This document shows positions 1 to 5,672 of a stretch of DNA of 10,774 nt, one piece after another; the stretch's first letter is position 1, and each line of letters starts with the position of its first letter. Under the pieces are notes generated by a model. It had not been told where the DNA came from. It saw only the letters and a list, made by a program, of their open reading frames with translations, and ran no database searches. A program made the position numbers and the translations under genes. Origin of the DNA: JAZUCT01 sp045639255. Its GTDB lineage: Bacteria; Bacillota; Clostridia; Christensenellales; UBA1242. The DNA is taken from the NCBI GenBank assembly GCA_045639255.1, contig JAZUCT010000027.1, positions 1 to 10,774 of the forward strand, written 5' to 3'.

Positions 1-7
1 AGTTTTG

Positions 8-60
8 GTTCTTTTGTGAGTAAAAGAACAGGTTTGTTTCTTTGACTGCAAAGAAAACCT
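8..60. repeat. Two consecutive inverted repeats, possible plus-strand terminator
   Basis: The first hairpin is a perfect 8-bp stem (8-15 with 22-29, GTTCTTTT/AAAAGAAC) with a 6-nt loop. The second pairs 37-43 with 50-56 (TTTCTTT/AAAGAAA) around a 6-nt loop, and pairs AGGT 30-33 with ACCT 57-60 across a 3-nt bulge. A run of six T (60-65) follows on the plus strand, so the second hairpin could end a plus-strand transcript entering from outside the window. For the minus-strand regulator ending at 64 there is no clear U tail. The pair of hairpins could also be a dispersed intergenic repeat; one copy cannot settle this. Confidence 0.4.
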
Positions 61-63
61 TTT

Positions 64-375
64 TTATAAAAGTTTTGTTAAAATTTGTTTTGCAATGGCA
101 GAATTATCGCCCTTAGTGGTGCTAAGTGAACAACACAAAAAATCTTTTTCTTCACAAGTGAAAAAGTTTTTATCAAAAACATAATCTTTCATAATTCCAA
201 TTCCCCCATTTTTGCCTTTAACACAATAAACTGGAACACCGCTTAGTGAAAGTTCATCAACATACCTATAAACAGTTCGTGTTGAAATTTCAAATTGTTC
301 GGCAAGTTGTTTCGCTGTTACAAAATTGTGTTTAAGCAAAGTTAAAAGAATTCCAAATAAAATAAAGTTCTGCAT
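64..375 (-). CDS. Short HTH (DeoR/WYL-type N-terminal domain) transcriptional regulator
   Basis: This 103-residue protein is essentially a lone winged-helix DNA-binding domain of the HTH_11 type. The helix-turn-helix covers about residues 19-43, with the recognition segment ISTRTVYRYVDELS (30-43), then the wing motif GKNGGIGI (54-61) and a segment CEEKDFL (74-80) like the one that precedes the WYL domain in YafY-type regulators. Those regulators are usually about 300 residues; here a TAA stop comes right after the linker, so there is no ligand-binding domain. The start at 375 is preceded by AAGGAA at a suitable distance and by its own promoter. Upstream in-frame extension to 468 would run through that promoter and the ddl terminator, so it is rejected. 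It could be a naturally short regulator or a truncated remnant. Its target is unknown; the adjacent ddl is one candidate. Confidence 0.75.
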   Translation of the reverse strand: MQNFILFGILLTLLKHNFVTAKQLAEQFEISTRTVYRYVDELSLSGVPVYCVKGKNGGIGIMKDYVFDKNFFTCEEKDFLCCSLSTTKGDNSAIAKQILTKLL

Positions 376-399
376 ATAAGTTTCCTTAACTGTGAATTT

Positions 400-428
400 A
401 GTATAAAACAAAAAAACAAATTTGTCAA
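400..428 (-). promoter_or_regulatory. Sigma-A-type promoter of the HTH regulator
   Basis: Reading the minus strand, TTGACA (428-423) is separated by exactly 17 bp from TATACT (405-400). This matches the vegetative consensus at 11 of 12 positions. The expected transcript start is near 393, giving a leader of about 18 nt that contains the AAGGAA ribosome binding site before the ATG at 375. It shows that the regulator is transcribed independently of ddl. Confidence 0.8.
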
Positions 429-450
429 ACATTTGTTCTATAAAATTCAA

Positions 451-477
451 ACAAAAAAAGGGGTGCAATTTCCCCTT
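451..477 (-). terminator. Intrinsic terminator of ddl
   Basis: On the minus strand a 6-bp GC-rich stem AAGGGG/CCCCTT (477-472 with 463-458) closes an 8-nt loop and runs into a T tract down to about 451. The stem begins inside the ddl stop codon, so translation termination and transcription termination nearly coincide. It separates ddl from the regulator gene downstream. Confidence 0.8.
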
Positions 478-1588
478 ATTTTAAAACTGAACTTTCAAAA
501 ACTGTGTTTTCGCTTTGCTTGTTTTGGTGTTTAATTCTGGCTTGCATAATAAGCATATCAATAAGCTGAACATAGTTTATGCCAATTTTTTCAAACAAAT
601 AAAATGCCATACTGCCCGGAATGCTGTTAAGTTCGTTAACATAAAGTTGCTTTGATTTTGAACAAAACATAAAATCCACCCTTACAACACCTTCACAATC
701 GCAAGTTTCATAAACATTTCTGGTTGTTTCAACAATTTTTTGTTTAAGCTTTTTACCAATTGGGGCTGGGCAAATTCTGTTTAAACTTTTCATTCCCTTT
801 GTGCCTTTTTTGTTTGAAAGATATTTATCCACAAATGTTAAAATTTCATTTTTATTAATAGGTTGCTCCACTTCACTTACAATAAATTTATCTTTATATT
901 TAAAACATGCACAATTAAACTCTTTTAATTCTGTAACACATTCTTCAATAACAACTTCGTTATCAAATGAAAATGCAACTTGCAGTGCTGAATATAATTC
1001 TTCAATATTTTTAACTTTTGAAATGCCAATGCTGGAACCCAAACAATTTGGTTTAACAACAAGTGGAAATTGCAAATTGTTTTCTTTTAACTTAACTTGA
1101 ACATTTTCAATATTTTCATTTTTTGTAACTGAAATAAAATCTGTTGTGTTAAAGTTGTTAACTTTCAAAATGTTTTTTGTGTGCTTTTTGTTAAGTGTTA
1201 ATGCACTTGAAAAAATGCCACTGCTGGTGTATGGAATATTTTCGCATTCCAATAAGCCTTGAATTGTGCCATCTTCACCATTTTTTCCATGAAAACATAA
1301 AATTGCGCAATGAATTTGTTTAAATTTTTGATATGTTCCAAACACATTTTTTTTAAATAACCACCCATTTTTAAACAAAATTGAATGTTTGTTAGGAATA
1401 ATTTTCTTAAATGTTTCCATTTTATGAAAATTATTATTATAAAGCATTTCACCTTGCTTTGTAACATACACTGGCAAAATGTTATATTTTTCTTTTGAAA
1501 TATTGTTCATAAGTTGAACTGCTGTTATAACAGAAATATCGTGTTCGCAACTTTTTGAACCAAACATAACAACAATATTTTTTTTCAT
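476..1588 (-). CDS. ddl: D-alanine--D-alanine ligase (ATP-grasp)
   Basis: This 370-residue enzyme is predicted to join two D-alanines using ATP in the cytoplasm, giving the dipeptide that MurF adds to the peptidoglycan precursor. Visible family motifs are the N-terminal FGSKSCEHDIS (9-19), HGKNGEDGTIQG (100-111), the ATP-grasp lysine loop KPNCLGSSIGI (179-189), RVDF (303-306) and the metal/ligand motif NELNSIPGS (318-326). The omega-loop segment has DKYL (254-257), including the Lys-Tyr pair typical of D-Ala-D-Ala rather than VanA-type D-Ala-D-Lac ligases. Length is close to the usual 300-370. The start at 1588 has AGGGGA just upstream; an extension to 1627 would enter a terminator hairpin. 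It follows murF on the same strand across a 277-nt structured spacer and ends in a terminator. The segment ending KGMKSLNRICPAPI (about 263-276) and the SMAFYLFE ending (326-333) differ from E. coli DdlA/B and suggest a Clostridia-type subfamily. Confidence 0.9.
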   Translation of the reverse strand: MKKNIVVMFGSKSCEHDISVITAVQLMNNISKEKYNILPVYVTKQGEMLYNNNFHKMETFKKIIPNKHSILFKNGWLFKKNVFGTYQKFKQIHCAILCFHGKNGEDGTIQGLLECENIPYTSSGIFSSALTLNKKHTKNILKVNNFNTTDFISVTKNENIENVQVKLKENNLQFPLVVKPNCLGSSIGISKVKNIEELYSALQVAFSFDNEVVIEECVTELKEFNCACFKYKDKFIVSEVEQPINKNEILTFVDKYLSNKKGTKGMKSLNRICPAPIGKKLKQKIVETTRNVYETCDCEGVVRVDFMFCSKSKQLYVNELNSIPGSMAFYLFEKIGINYVQLIDMLIMQARIKHQNKQSENTVFESSVLK

Positions 1589-1611
1589 TATTTCCCCTAT
1601 GTTTATATATG

Positions 1612-1641
1612 AAAAAAAACCAAGCAAAGTGCTTGATTTTT
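1612..1641 (-). terminator. Intrinsic terminator or attenuator just upstream of ddl
   Basis: On the minus strand CAAGCA/TGCTTG (1635-1630 with 1626-1621) forms a 6-bp stem with a 3-nt loop. A G-U pair and five A-U pairs extend it, and it is followed by a run of eight T (1619-1612). It ends about 23 nt before the ddl start codon. It may terminate the murF operon, or act as the expression platform of an attenuator for ddl. On the plus strand the same hairpin is also followed by T runs, so it may be bidirectional. Confidence 0.7.
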
Positions 1642-1656
1642 AGTTTTTTAACTTAA

Positions 1657-1738
1657 CGCTTCGCTGGATTCTCGCTTCGCAACAAGTTGCTTGCAAGAAT
1701 GACAAAGAATGAAGGTTGCGAGAATAACAATGAATGGG
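1657..1738. repeat. Degenerate intergenic repeat with direct and inverted units
   Basis: The octamer CGCTTCGC occurs twice (1657-1664, 1673-1680) flanking TGGATTCT. A 16-mer AGAATGACAAAGAATG (1696-1711) recurs 25 bases later (1721-1736) with two mismatches. The segment 1668-1683 is an imperfect inverted repeat of 1686-1700 (GCAAC/GTTGC, ATTCT/AGAAT). This layout resembles the GGATTCTTCGCTTCGC..AGAATGAC type of dispersed intergenic repeat known from many bacterial genomes, an identification made from memory. There is no ORF in it. Confidence 0.55.
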
Positions 1739-1758
1739 AACACAATAATGTTAAAAAT

Positions 1759-1865
1759 GGGGTCCCCAAAAAGTGCAATTCACTTTTTGGAGGAAGGAGG
1801 GACTGTGCGTAATCTCTTTAAATTGTGATTCTCACAATTTATGAGCCAAGCACAAGTTCCGACGC
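1759..1865. other. Highly structured intergenic element directly after murF (candidate structured RNA or mobile repeat)
   Basis: In plus orientation there is GGGG-T-CCCC (1759-1767), then a perfect 10-bp hairpin (1766-1775 with 1781-1790, CCAAAAAGTG stem, 5-nt loop), then a purine-rich AGGAAGGA linker. A three-part hairpin follows. Its outer helix pairs 1799-1808 with 1850-1860 (one bulged A, one G-U pair). The middle helix pairs CTC 1814-1816 with GAG 1843-1845. The perfect 10-bp apical stem (1819-1828 with 1832-1841) has a 3-nt loop. The internal loop is GTAAT opposite CCAA. The G-U pair becomes an A-C mismatch on the minus strand, which mildly favours a plus-strand RNA, although all flanking genes are on the minus strand. 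It begins 5 nt after the murF stop codon. There is no ORF in it. It could be a non-coding RNA, a mobile palindromic repeat or an mRNA leader element; the type is not identified. Confidence 0.55.
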
Positions 1866-3491
1866 TTATACATAATTATCTGGCAAATCATTTTCAATAA
1901 GCAACACATCGCCAGCAGAAAGCAATTTTGGAAAATCAAGTTGGGCTTCAAGCAAGGTGTTATAGAAATGAATGTTATCTGTGTTAAAACCTGCATCAAT
2001 TAAGCCATGTTCAATTTCTGCTTGATTTGTTTTGTTAACAATAATAACTTTATCGCAAACTTCGGCACTTATAACACCAACATTATAGTTTGCCTGTGCT
2101 TGTTCATTGCCAAGTTCAATAATTCCGGGTGTTAACAACACTTTTTTTCCTTCAAATTTTTTAAGAACATTAAGTGCTTGCTTAAAACCTTCAATGTTGG
2201 CATTAAAACTATCGTCTAAAATTGTAACGCCGTTGCTTCCCTTAATAAGTTCCAATCGATGTTTTGTAGGTTTTAAGTTTTCAACAGCATTTGCAATTTC
2301 ATGCAATGTAACACCAAAGTTTAATGCAACGCAAGCACATAAGAATATGTTTTGAATGTTATGTTCGCCCAAAAGTTTTGTTTTAATAACTTTACTTTCG
2401 CCATTATAGTTAAGCGTGAAAACACTTCCATCTTTTAAAGTTTTAACATCGGTTATTTTAACATCACAATTTTCGTTTGCAGAAACAATTATTTTGTTGC
2501 CTTTAAAGGTTTTTGCATATGTTTTTATGTTTTCATCGTCCATATTAAAAACTGCGGTTCCATCTTTTTTCATAAACTCAAAAATTTCAAGTTTTGTTCG
2601 CTTTAAATTTTCAAAAGTTCTGAATGTTGCAAGGTGTTGTTTGCCTATGTTTGTTAAAATTGAAACATCGGGTTTTGCAATGTTGCAAAGGGCTTTAATA
2701 TCGTAAATTGCATTTGCACCAAACTCCGCCACCAAAATTTCATGCTCGGGAGTTAAAAAGTTGTTAACTGTTTTTGTTATGCCCATTGGAGTGTTAAAAC
2801 TGTTTGGTGTTGCAAGCACATTATATTTTTGACTTAACATGCTTGTAAGAATGAATTTTGTTGATGTTTTTCCGTAACTGCCTGTGATTGCAATAACTTT
2901 CAAGTTTGGTTGATTTTTAAGTTTCTTTTTGCATTGACTGATGTAACTTAGCCTTATAAAATATTCAAGTGGCATGGTTAAAAAATGCACAAAAATAACA
3001 ATAACTGGAACACAAAGTGGTGTGAAACATATAAAGCTATATTTAAACACATTTGTAAATTCAAAGAATAAAACATTTGTCCAGAATGTTAAAAGTGCAC
3101 TTAGCACATAAAAAACAATAATATAGCGGTTCATTCGGTGTGTATATTTAAGCGGAACTTTATCGGGTTGGTTATAAACAAAACGAATAAACACCACACT
3201 GAACATAACATAAAAAATTAAACCAAGGTAAGCAAAATAATCGCTGTTAGTGTAGGATATGAACACGGTGTTTGTTACAAGCATGCACATAATTGAAAGG
3301 AAACTTAACATAAACAAACGCAACAAATAATTTCCTTTTGTGCTGTTAAGCCAATTAAAATAACCCCTTATTCTGTAACCACCCAACTGAATTGTTTGAA
3401 AAAATTTATATGCCACAAAACACAGCATTGCAGCATTTAATAAACTTAAAACAATGTTAATATATAAATGTGGATTTTGGAAATCTAGCAT
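1866..3491 (-). CDS. murF: Membrane-anchored MurF-type ligase (UDP-MurNAc-tripeptide--D-alanyl-D-alanine ligase family)
   Basis: This 541-residue protein has about five hydrophobic helices in its first 175 residues (about 11-31, 58-78, 88-105, 122-146, 151-171) followed by a Mur ligase catalytic core. The core shows the P-loop GSYGKTS (204-210), EFGAN (256-260), TNIGKQHLATF (280-290), GEHNIQN (375-381), KHRLELI (410-416), DDSFNAN (426-432) and GIIELGN (456-462). The family reaction is ATP-dependent addition of D-Ala-D-Ala to the UDP-MurNAc-tripeptide. Soluble MurF (about 450 residues) starts with a UDP-substrate domain that I do not see here, so membrane tethering, and possibly a different acceptor, must be considered. 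The start at 3491 follows GAGG and overlaps the hydrolase stop by 7 nt (ATGCTAG). The C-terminus (ENDLPDNYV) looks complete, and a structured element begins 5 nt downstream. Confidence 0.85.
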   Translation of the reverse strand: MLDFQNPHLYINIVLSLLNAAMLCFVAYKFFQTIQLGGYRIRGYFNWLNSTKGNYLLRLFMLSFLSIMCMLVTNTVFISYTNSDYFAYLGLIFYVMFSVVFIRFVYNQPDKVPLKYTHRMNRYIIVFYVLSALLTFWTNVLFFEFTNVFKYSFICFTPLCVPVIVIFVHFLTMPLEYFIRLSYISQCKKKLKNQPNLKVIAITGSYGKTSTKFILTSMLSQKYNVLATPNSFNTPMGITKTVNNFLTPEHEILVAEFGANAIYDIKALCNIAKPDVSILTNIGKQHLATFRTFENLKRTKLEIFEFMKKDGTAVFNMDDENIKTYAKTFKGNKIIVSANENCDVKITDVKTLKDGSVFTLNYNGESKVIKTKLLGEHNIQNIFLCACVALNFGVTLHEIANAVENLKPTKHRLELIKGSNGVTILDDSFNANIEGFKQALNVLKKFEGKKVLLTPGIIELGNEQAQANYNVGVISAEVCDKVIIVNKTNQAEIEHGLIDAGFNTDNIHFYNTLLEAQLDFPKLLSAGDVLLIENDLPDNYV

Positions 3492-4195
3492 AAAAACCTC
3501 TCGATTGCATTAAAGCACTGCGTAAAATCTTCTTCAAACACAAAGTGCCCGCAATTTTTAATTGTTAATAGTTTACTATTTTTTATTATTCTTTGCAATT
3601 TTTTTGCCATATAAATTGGTGTTTGCTTATCGTTTTTGCCCCAAATAAGTAAGGTTGGGCAAGTTATATAATAGCAATGATTTGAAACATCGAATGAAAT
3701 AACATTTTTAAAAGTTTGTTTTTCTGCGTTGTTAAGTTTAACATAATCGGCACTGCCATAAGTTTTAGATTTATTTAACAAGCCAAGTTTCTTTTTTATT
3801 TTAAAATTTTTAATTTTTAGCCAAGTTAAAAGGTTAAACCTTGGCTTTATGCCTGCACCTGCAATAACAATTAATTTTGAAATATAATTTGTTTGTGAAG
3901 CAAGCATAAGTGCCACCCGTGCACCAAACGAATGACAAATAACAACACAATTTTTTAAATTAAATTGCTCCATAAACTTTTTAACCATAAGCACATAAAA
4001 CGGCATATCAAGTGGTTGGTTATTTAGCTGAGTTGGAAAAGTTAATGAATGCACACAATGGTTTTGTTGCAATAAATTTCCAAAACATTTTAAACTTTTT
4101 AAGTTTCCACCCCACCCATGAAGCAATAAAACGGGAGTTACTCCCGTTCCATACTTTTCATATTCAAGTTCAACACCAAGAATGTTAACAACCAT
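3485..4195 (-). CDS. Alpha/beta hydrolase
   Basis: This 236-residue cytoplasmic protein has the alpha/beta-hydrolase layout with a complete triad: HGWGG (26-30) for the oxyanion hole, the nucleophile elbow CHSFGA (87-92) with Ser89, the acid Asp189 in WGKNDKQTP (185-193), and His217 in NCGHF. The first elbow glycine is replaced by Cys. A basic cap segment rich in Lys (about 117-145) follows AGAGIKPRF. No signal peptide is seen. The start overlaps the rimI stop by one base (TAATG), so coupled translation is likely, and its own end overlaps murF by 7 nt. The position suggests a role linked to the cell wall, but the substrate cannot be read from the sequence; an esterase or amidase is possible. 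Confidence 0.8.
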   Translation of the reverse strand: MVVNILGVELEYEKYGTGVTPVLLLHGWGGNLKSLKCFGNLLQQNHCVHSLTFPTQLNNQPLDMPFYVLMVKKFMEQFNLKNCVVICHSFGARVALMLASQTNYISKLIVIAGAGIKPRFNLLTWLKIKNFKIKKKLGLLNKSKTYGSADYVKLNNAEKQTFKNVISFDVSNHCYYITCPTLLIWGKNDKQTPIYMAKKLQRIIKNSKLLTIKNCGHFVFEEDFTQCFNAIERFLC

Positions 4196-4620
4196 TAAAT
4201 TCCCCTTTGCATAATAATTGCGTTAGAGTTATCGCTGTAATAATTTTTTCTGGTGTATATTTCCTTAAAATCATTTTTTTTATAAAAATTTTGTGCTGGC
4301 AAGTTTTTATCACTAACTTCCAAAAATAAATTTTTAATGTTTTTTTGTTTTAACTTTTCAATAATGAAGTTAAAAAGAACTTGTGCAACACCCTTATTTC
4401 TGTGTTCTTTGTTAACTGCAATTCTTAAAATTTCTGCTTCACCAAAAACTTGCATAATGCCAACATAACCAATTATTTTGTTATTTTCTTGGGCATAATA
4501 ATAAGTTTTTGCACAGTTTTCAAGTTCTTGAACGCAACTTTCAAACGAATAGAAATCACTGAAATTTTGTTGTTCAAGTTTGAAAAGTGTTTCGGCATCA
4601 GTTATTTGTTTTATTTGCAT
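4195..4620 (-). CDS. rimI: GNAT acetyltransferase RimI (ribosomal protein bS18 N-alanine acetyltransferase family)
   Basis: This 141-residue GNAT-fold protein has the acetyl-CoA pyrophosphate-binding motif RNKGVA (74-79) after the strand AEILRIAV (62-69), then FLEVSDKNLPAQNFYKKNDF (99-118) and the RimI-like ending TRKNYYSDNSNAIIM (123-137). RimI acetylates the N-terminal alanine of ribosomal protein S18 in E. coli, but related enzymes act more broadly. The ATG at 4620 has AAAGG just upstream; the in-frame TTG at 4635 is less likely. It overlaps tsaB by 23 nt and is followed by the hydrolase with a one-base overlap. The tsaE-tsaB-rimI order is a classical arrangement and strongly supports the name over a generic GNAT. 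Confidence 0.88.
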   Translation of the reverse strand: MQIKQITDAETLFKLEQQNFSDFYSFESCVQELENCAKTYYYAQENNKIIGYVGIMQVFGEAEILRIAVNKEHRNKGVAQVLFNFIIEKLKQKNIKNLFLEVSDKNLPAQNFYKKNDFKEIYTRKNYYSDNSNAIIMQRGI

Positions 4621-5248
4621 TTTGCCTTTCTTCAAGTTCCCTTTCTGCTTGACTTAGCCTTAAATAAAGTGGTTCAAGGGTGTTTGCACAGCAAAATTCG
4701 TTTTTGTTTATTTTTTGTTGAACCAAATCGAAATATTTAAGTTCTTCAACATAATGATTTGCAACAATTGGAAGCAAATGTTTTTCTTCTTTATTTGCAA
4801 CAATTATGTTATGAGTGTTTAAATTAAACTCATCCAAAGTGTTGTGTTGCTGATTTAAAACAACCTTTCCACAACACTTTGCAACATACATATTTGTTGC
4901 ACCAGCAGTTATAACCGCTTCATATTCGCCTTCCATATTATTACTATATGCTAAAAGTTCCAAACTGTTAAATTGAACACATTTTAATTGTGGCAAAGCG
5001 CATGCAAAACCTTTAACGGTTGCAACACCAACCCTTATTCCAGTAAAACTTCCTGCGCCCACATTAACTGCCAAAACATTAACATCGTTTAATGAAAGAT
5101 TGTTTTCTTCCAATAATTTATCTATGCAAGGAAGCAATGTTTCGTTATGCCTTCCAAGGCCATTCACTTGTGCAATTTTTTTTGCATTTTCAGTTAAAAG
5201 CCCAACAAACATATTTGTTTTTGTTGTGTCAATAATTAAAACTTTCAT
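4598..5248 (-). CDS. tsaB: tRNA t6A37 biosynthesis protein TsaB
   Basis: This 216-residue protein has an ASKHA-type fold with N-terminal VLIIDTT (3-9), RHNETLLP (33-40) and the TsaB signature GAGSFTGIRVG (64-74), whose second residue is Ala where Pro is usual. TsaB is the scaffold of the threonylcarbamoyl-transfer complex: it binds TsaD and TsaE in the cytoplasm for t6A formation at position 37 of ANN-decoding tRNAs. The C-terminal half is less conserved, as is normal for the family. The start at 5248 is preceded by AAGGTGG, which lies within the last tsaE codons. The tsaE stop abuts the tsaB ATG with no gap. The stop codon is TGA. The usual partner gene tsaD is not in the window. Confidence 0.93.
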   Translation of the reverse strand: MKVLIIDTTKTNMFVGLLTENAKKIAQVNGLGRHNETLLPCIDKLLEENNLSLNDVNVLAVNVGAGSFTGIRVGVATVKGFACALPQLKCVQFNSLELLAYSNNMEGEYEAVITAGATNMYVAKCCGKVVLNQQHNTLDEFNLNTHNIIVANKEEKHLLPIVANHYVEELKYFDLVQQKINKNEFCCANTLEPLYLRLSQAERELEERQNANKTNN

Positions 5249-5662
5249 TTATTCCACCTTAATTTTTCTTGATGTTTCATCAAGTTTTTCAATTGTTATT
5301 TTAATCACATTTTTTGGCAAAATGCTTTGAACATTTTCACTCCATTCAATTAAACTTACACTTTTTGGGTTTTGAATATATTCAGAAAATCCAAACTCTT
5401 CTGCCTCCAAACCGCTTGAAAGCCTATACATATCAAAGTGATAAAGTTCCAATCTGCCTGAAAGATATTGGCACATTATTGTAAAGGTTGGGCTTACAAC
5501 TGTTTCTTTAACACCTAGGCCTTTTGCAATGCCTTTTGAAAACACAGTTTTTCCAGCACCTAAATCGCCATTTAGTGTTATAACTTCGCCACCTTTAAGA
5601 TTTTGTGCAAATTGTTGTGCAAACTGCAAAGTTTCTTGTGCACTTTTTGATATAAATTCCAT
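5249..5662 (-). CDS. tsaE: tRNA t6A37 biosynthesis ATPase TsaE
   Basis: This 137-residue P-loop protein has Walker A GDLGAGKT (32-39), the switch-like SPTF (57-60), HFDMYRL (75-81) and EWSE (106-109), all hallmarks of TsaE. The length is typical. It hydrolyses ATP to drive turnover of the TsaB-TsaD complex that attaches threonylcarbamoyl to A37 of tRNA. The ATG at 5662 has AGGGA upstream, which overlaps the TAG stop of the phosphorylase gene 10 nt away. Its stop codon directly adjoins the tsaB start, which indicates coupled translation. Confidence 0.95.
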   Translation of the reverse strand: MEFISKSAQETLQFAQQFAQNLKGGEVITLNGDLGAGKTVFSKGIAKGLGVKETVVSPTFTIMCQYLSGRLELYHFDMYRLSSGLEAEEFGFSEYIQNPKSVSLIEWSENVQSILPKNVIKITIEKLDETSRKIKVE

Positions 5663-5672
5663 AAATATTTCC

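Noticed and set aside
376..468. Upstream extension of the HTH regulator to 134 residues
   Set aside because: It would begin inside the ddl terminator and cross the regulator's own promoter; a good RBS sits before the ATG at 375.
476..1588. VanA/VanC-type resistance ligase
   Set aside because: The omega loop carries the Lys-Tyr pair of D-Ala-D-Ala ligases, and no vanH, vanX or vanRS genes are nearby.
1589..1865. T-box leader upstream of ddl
   Set aside because: No T-box consensus (AGGGTGGNACCGCG type) or specifier-loop layout could be found on the minus strand.
4621..4635. TTG start for rimI
   Set aside because: The ATG at 4620 has a purine-rich RBS and gives the normal RimI N-terminus.
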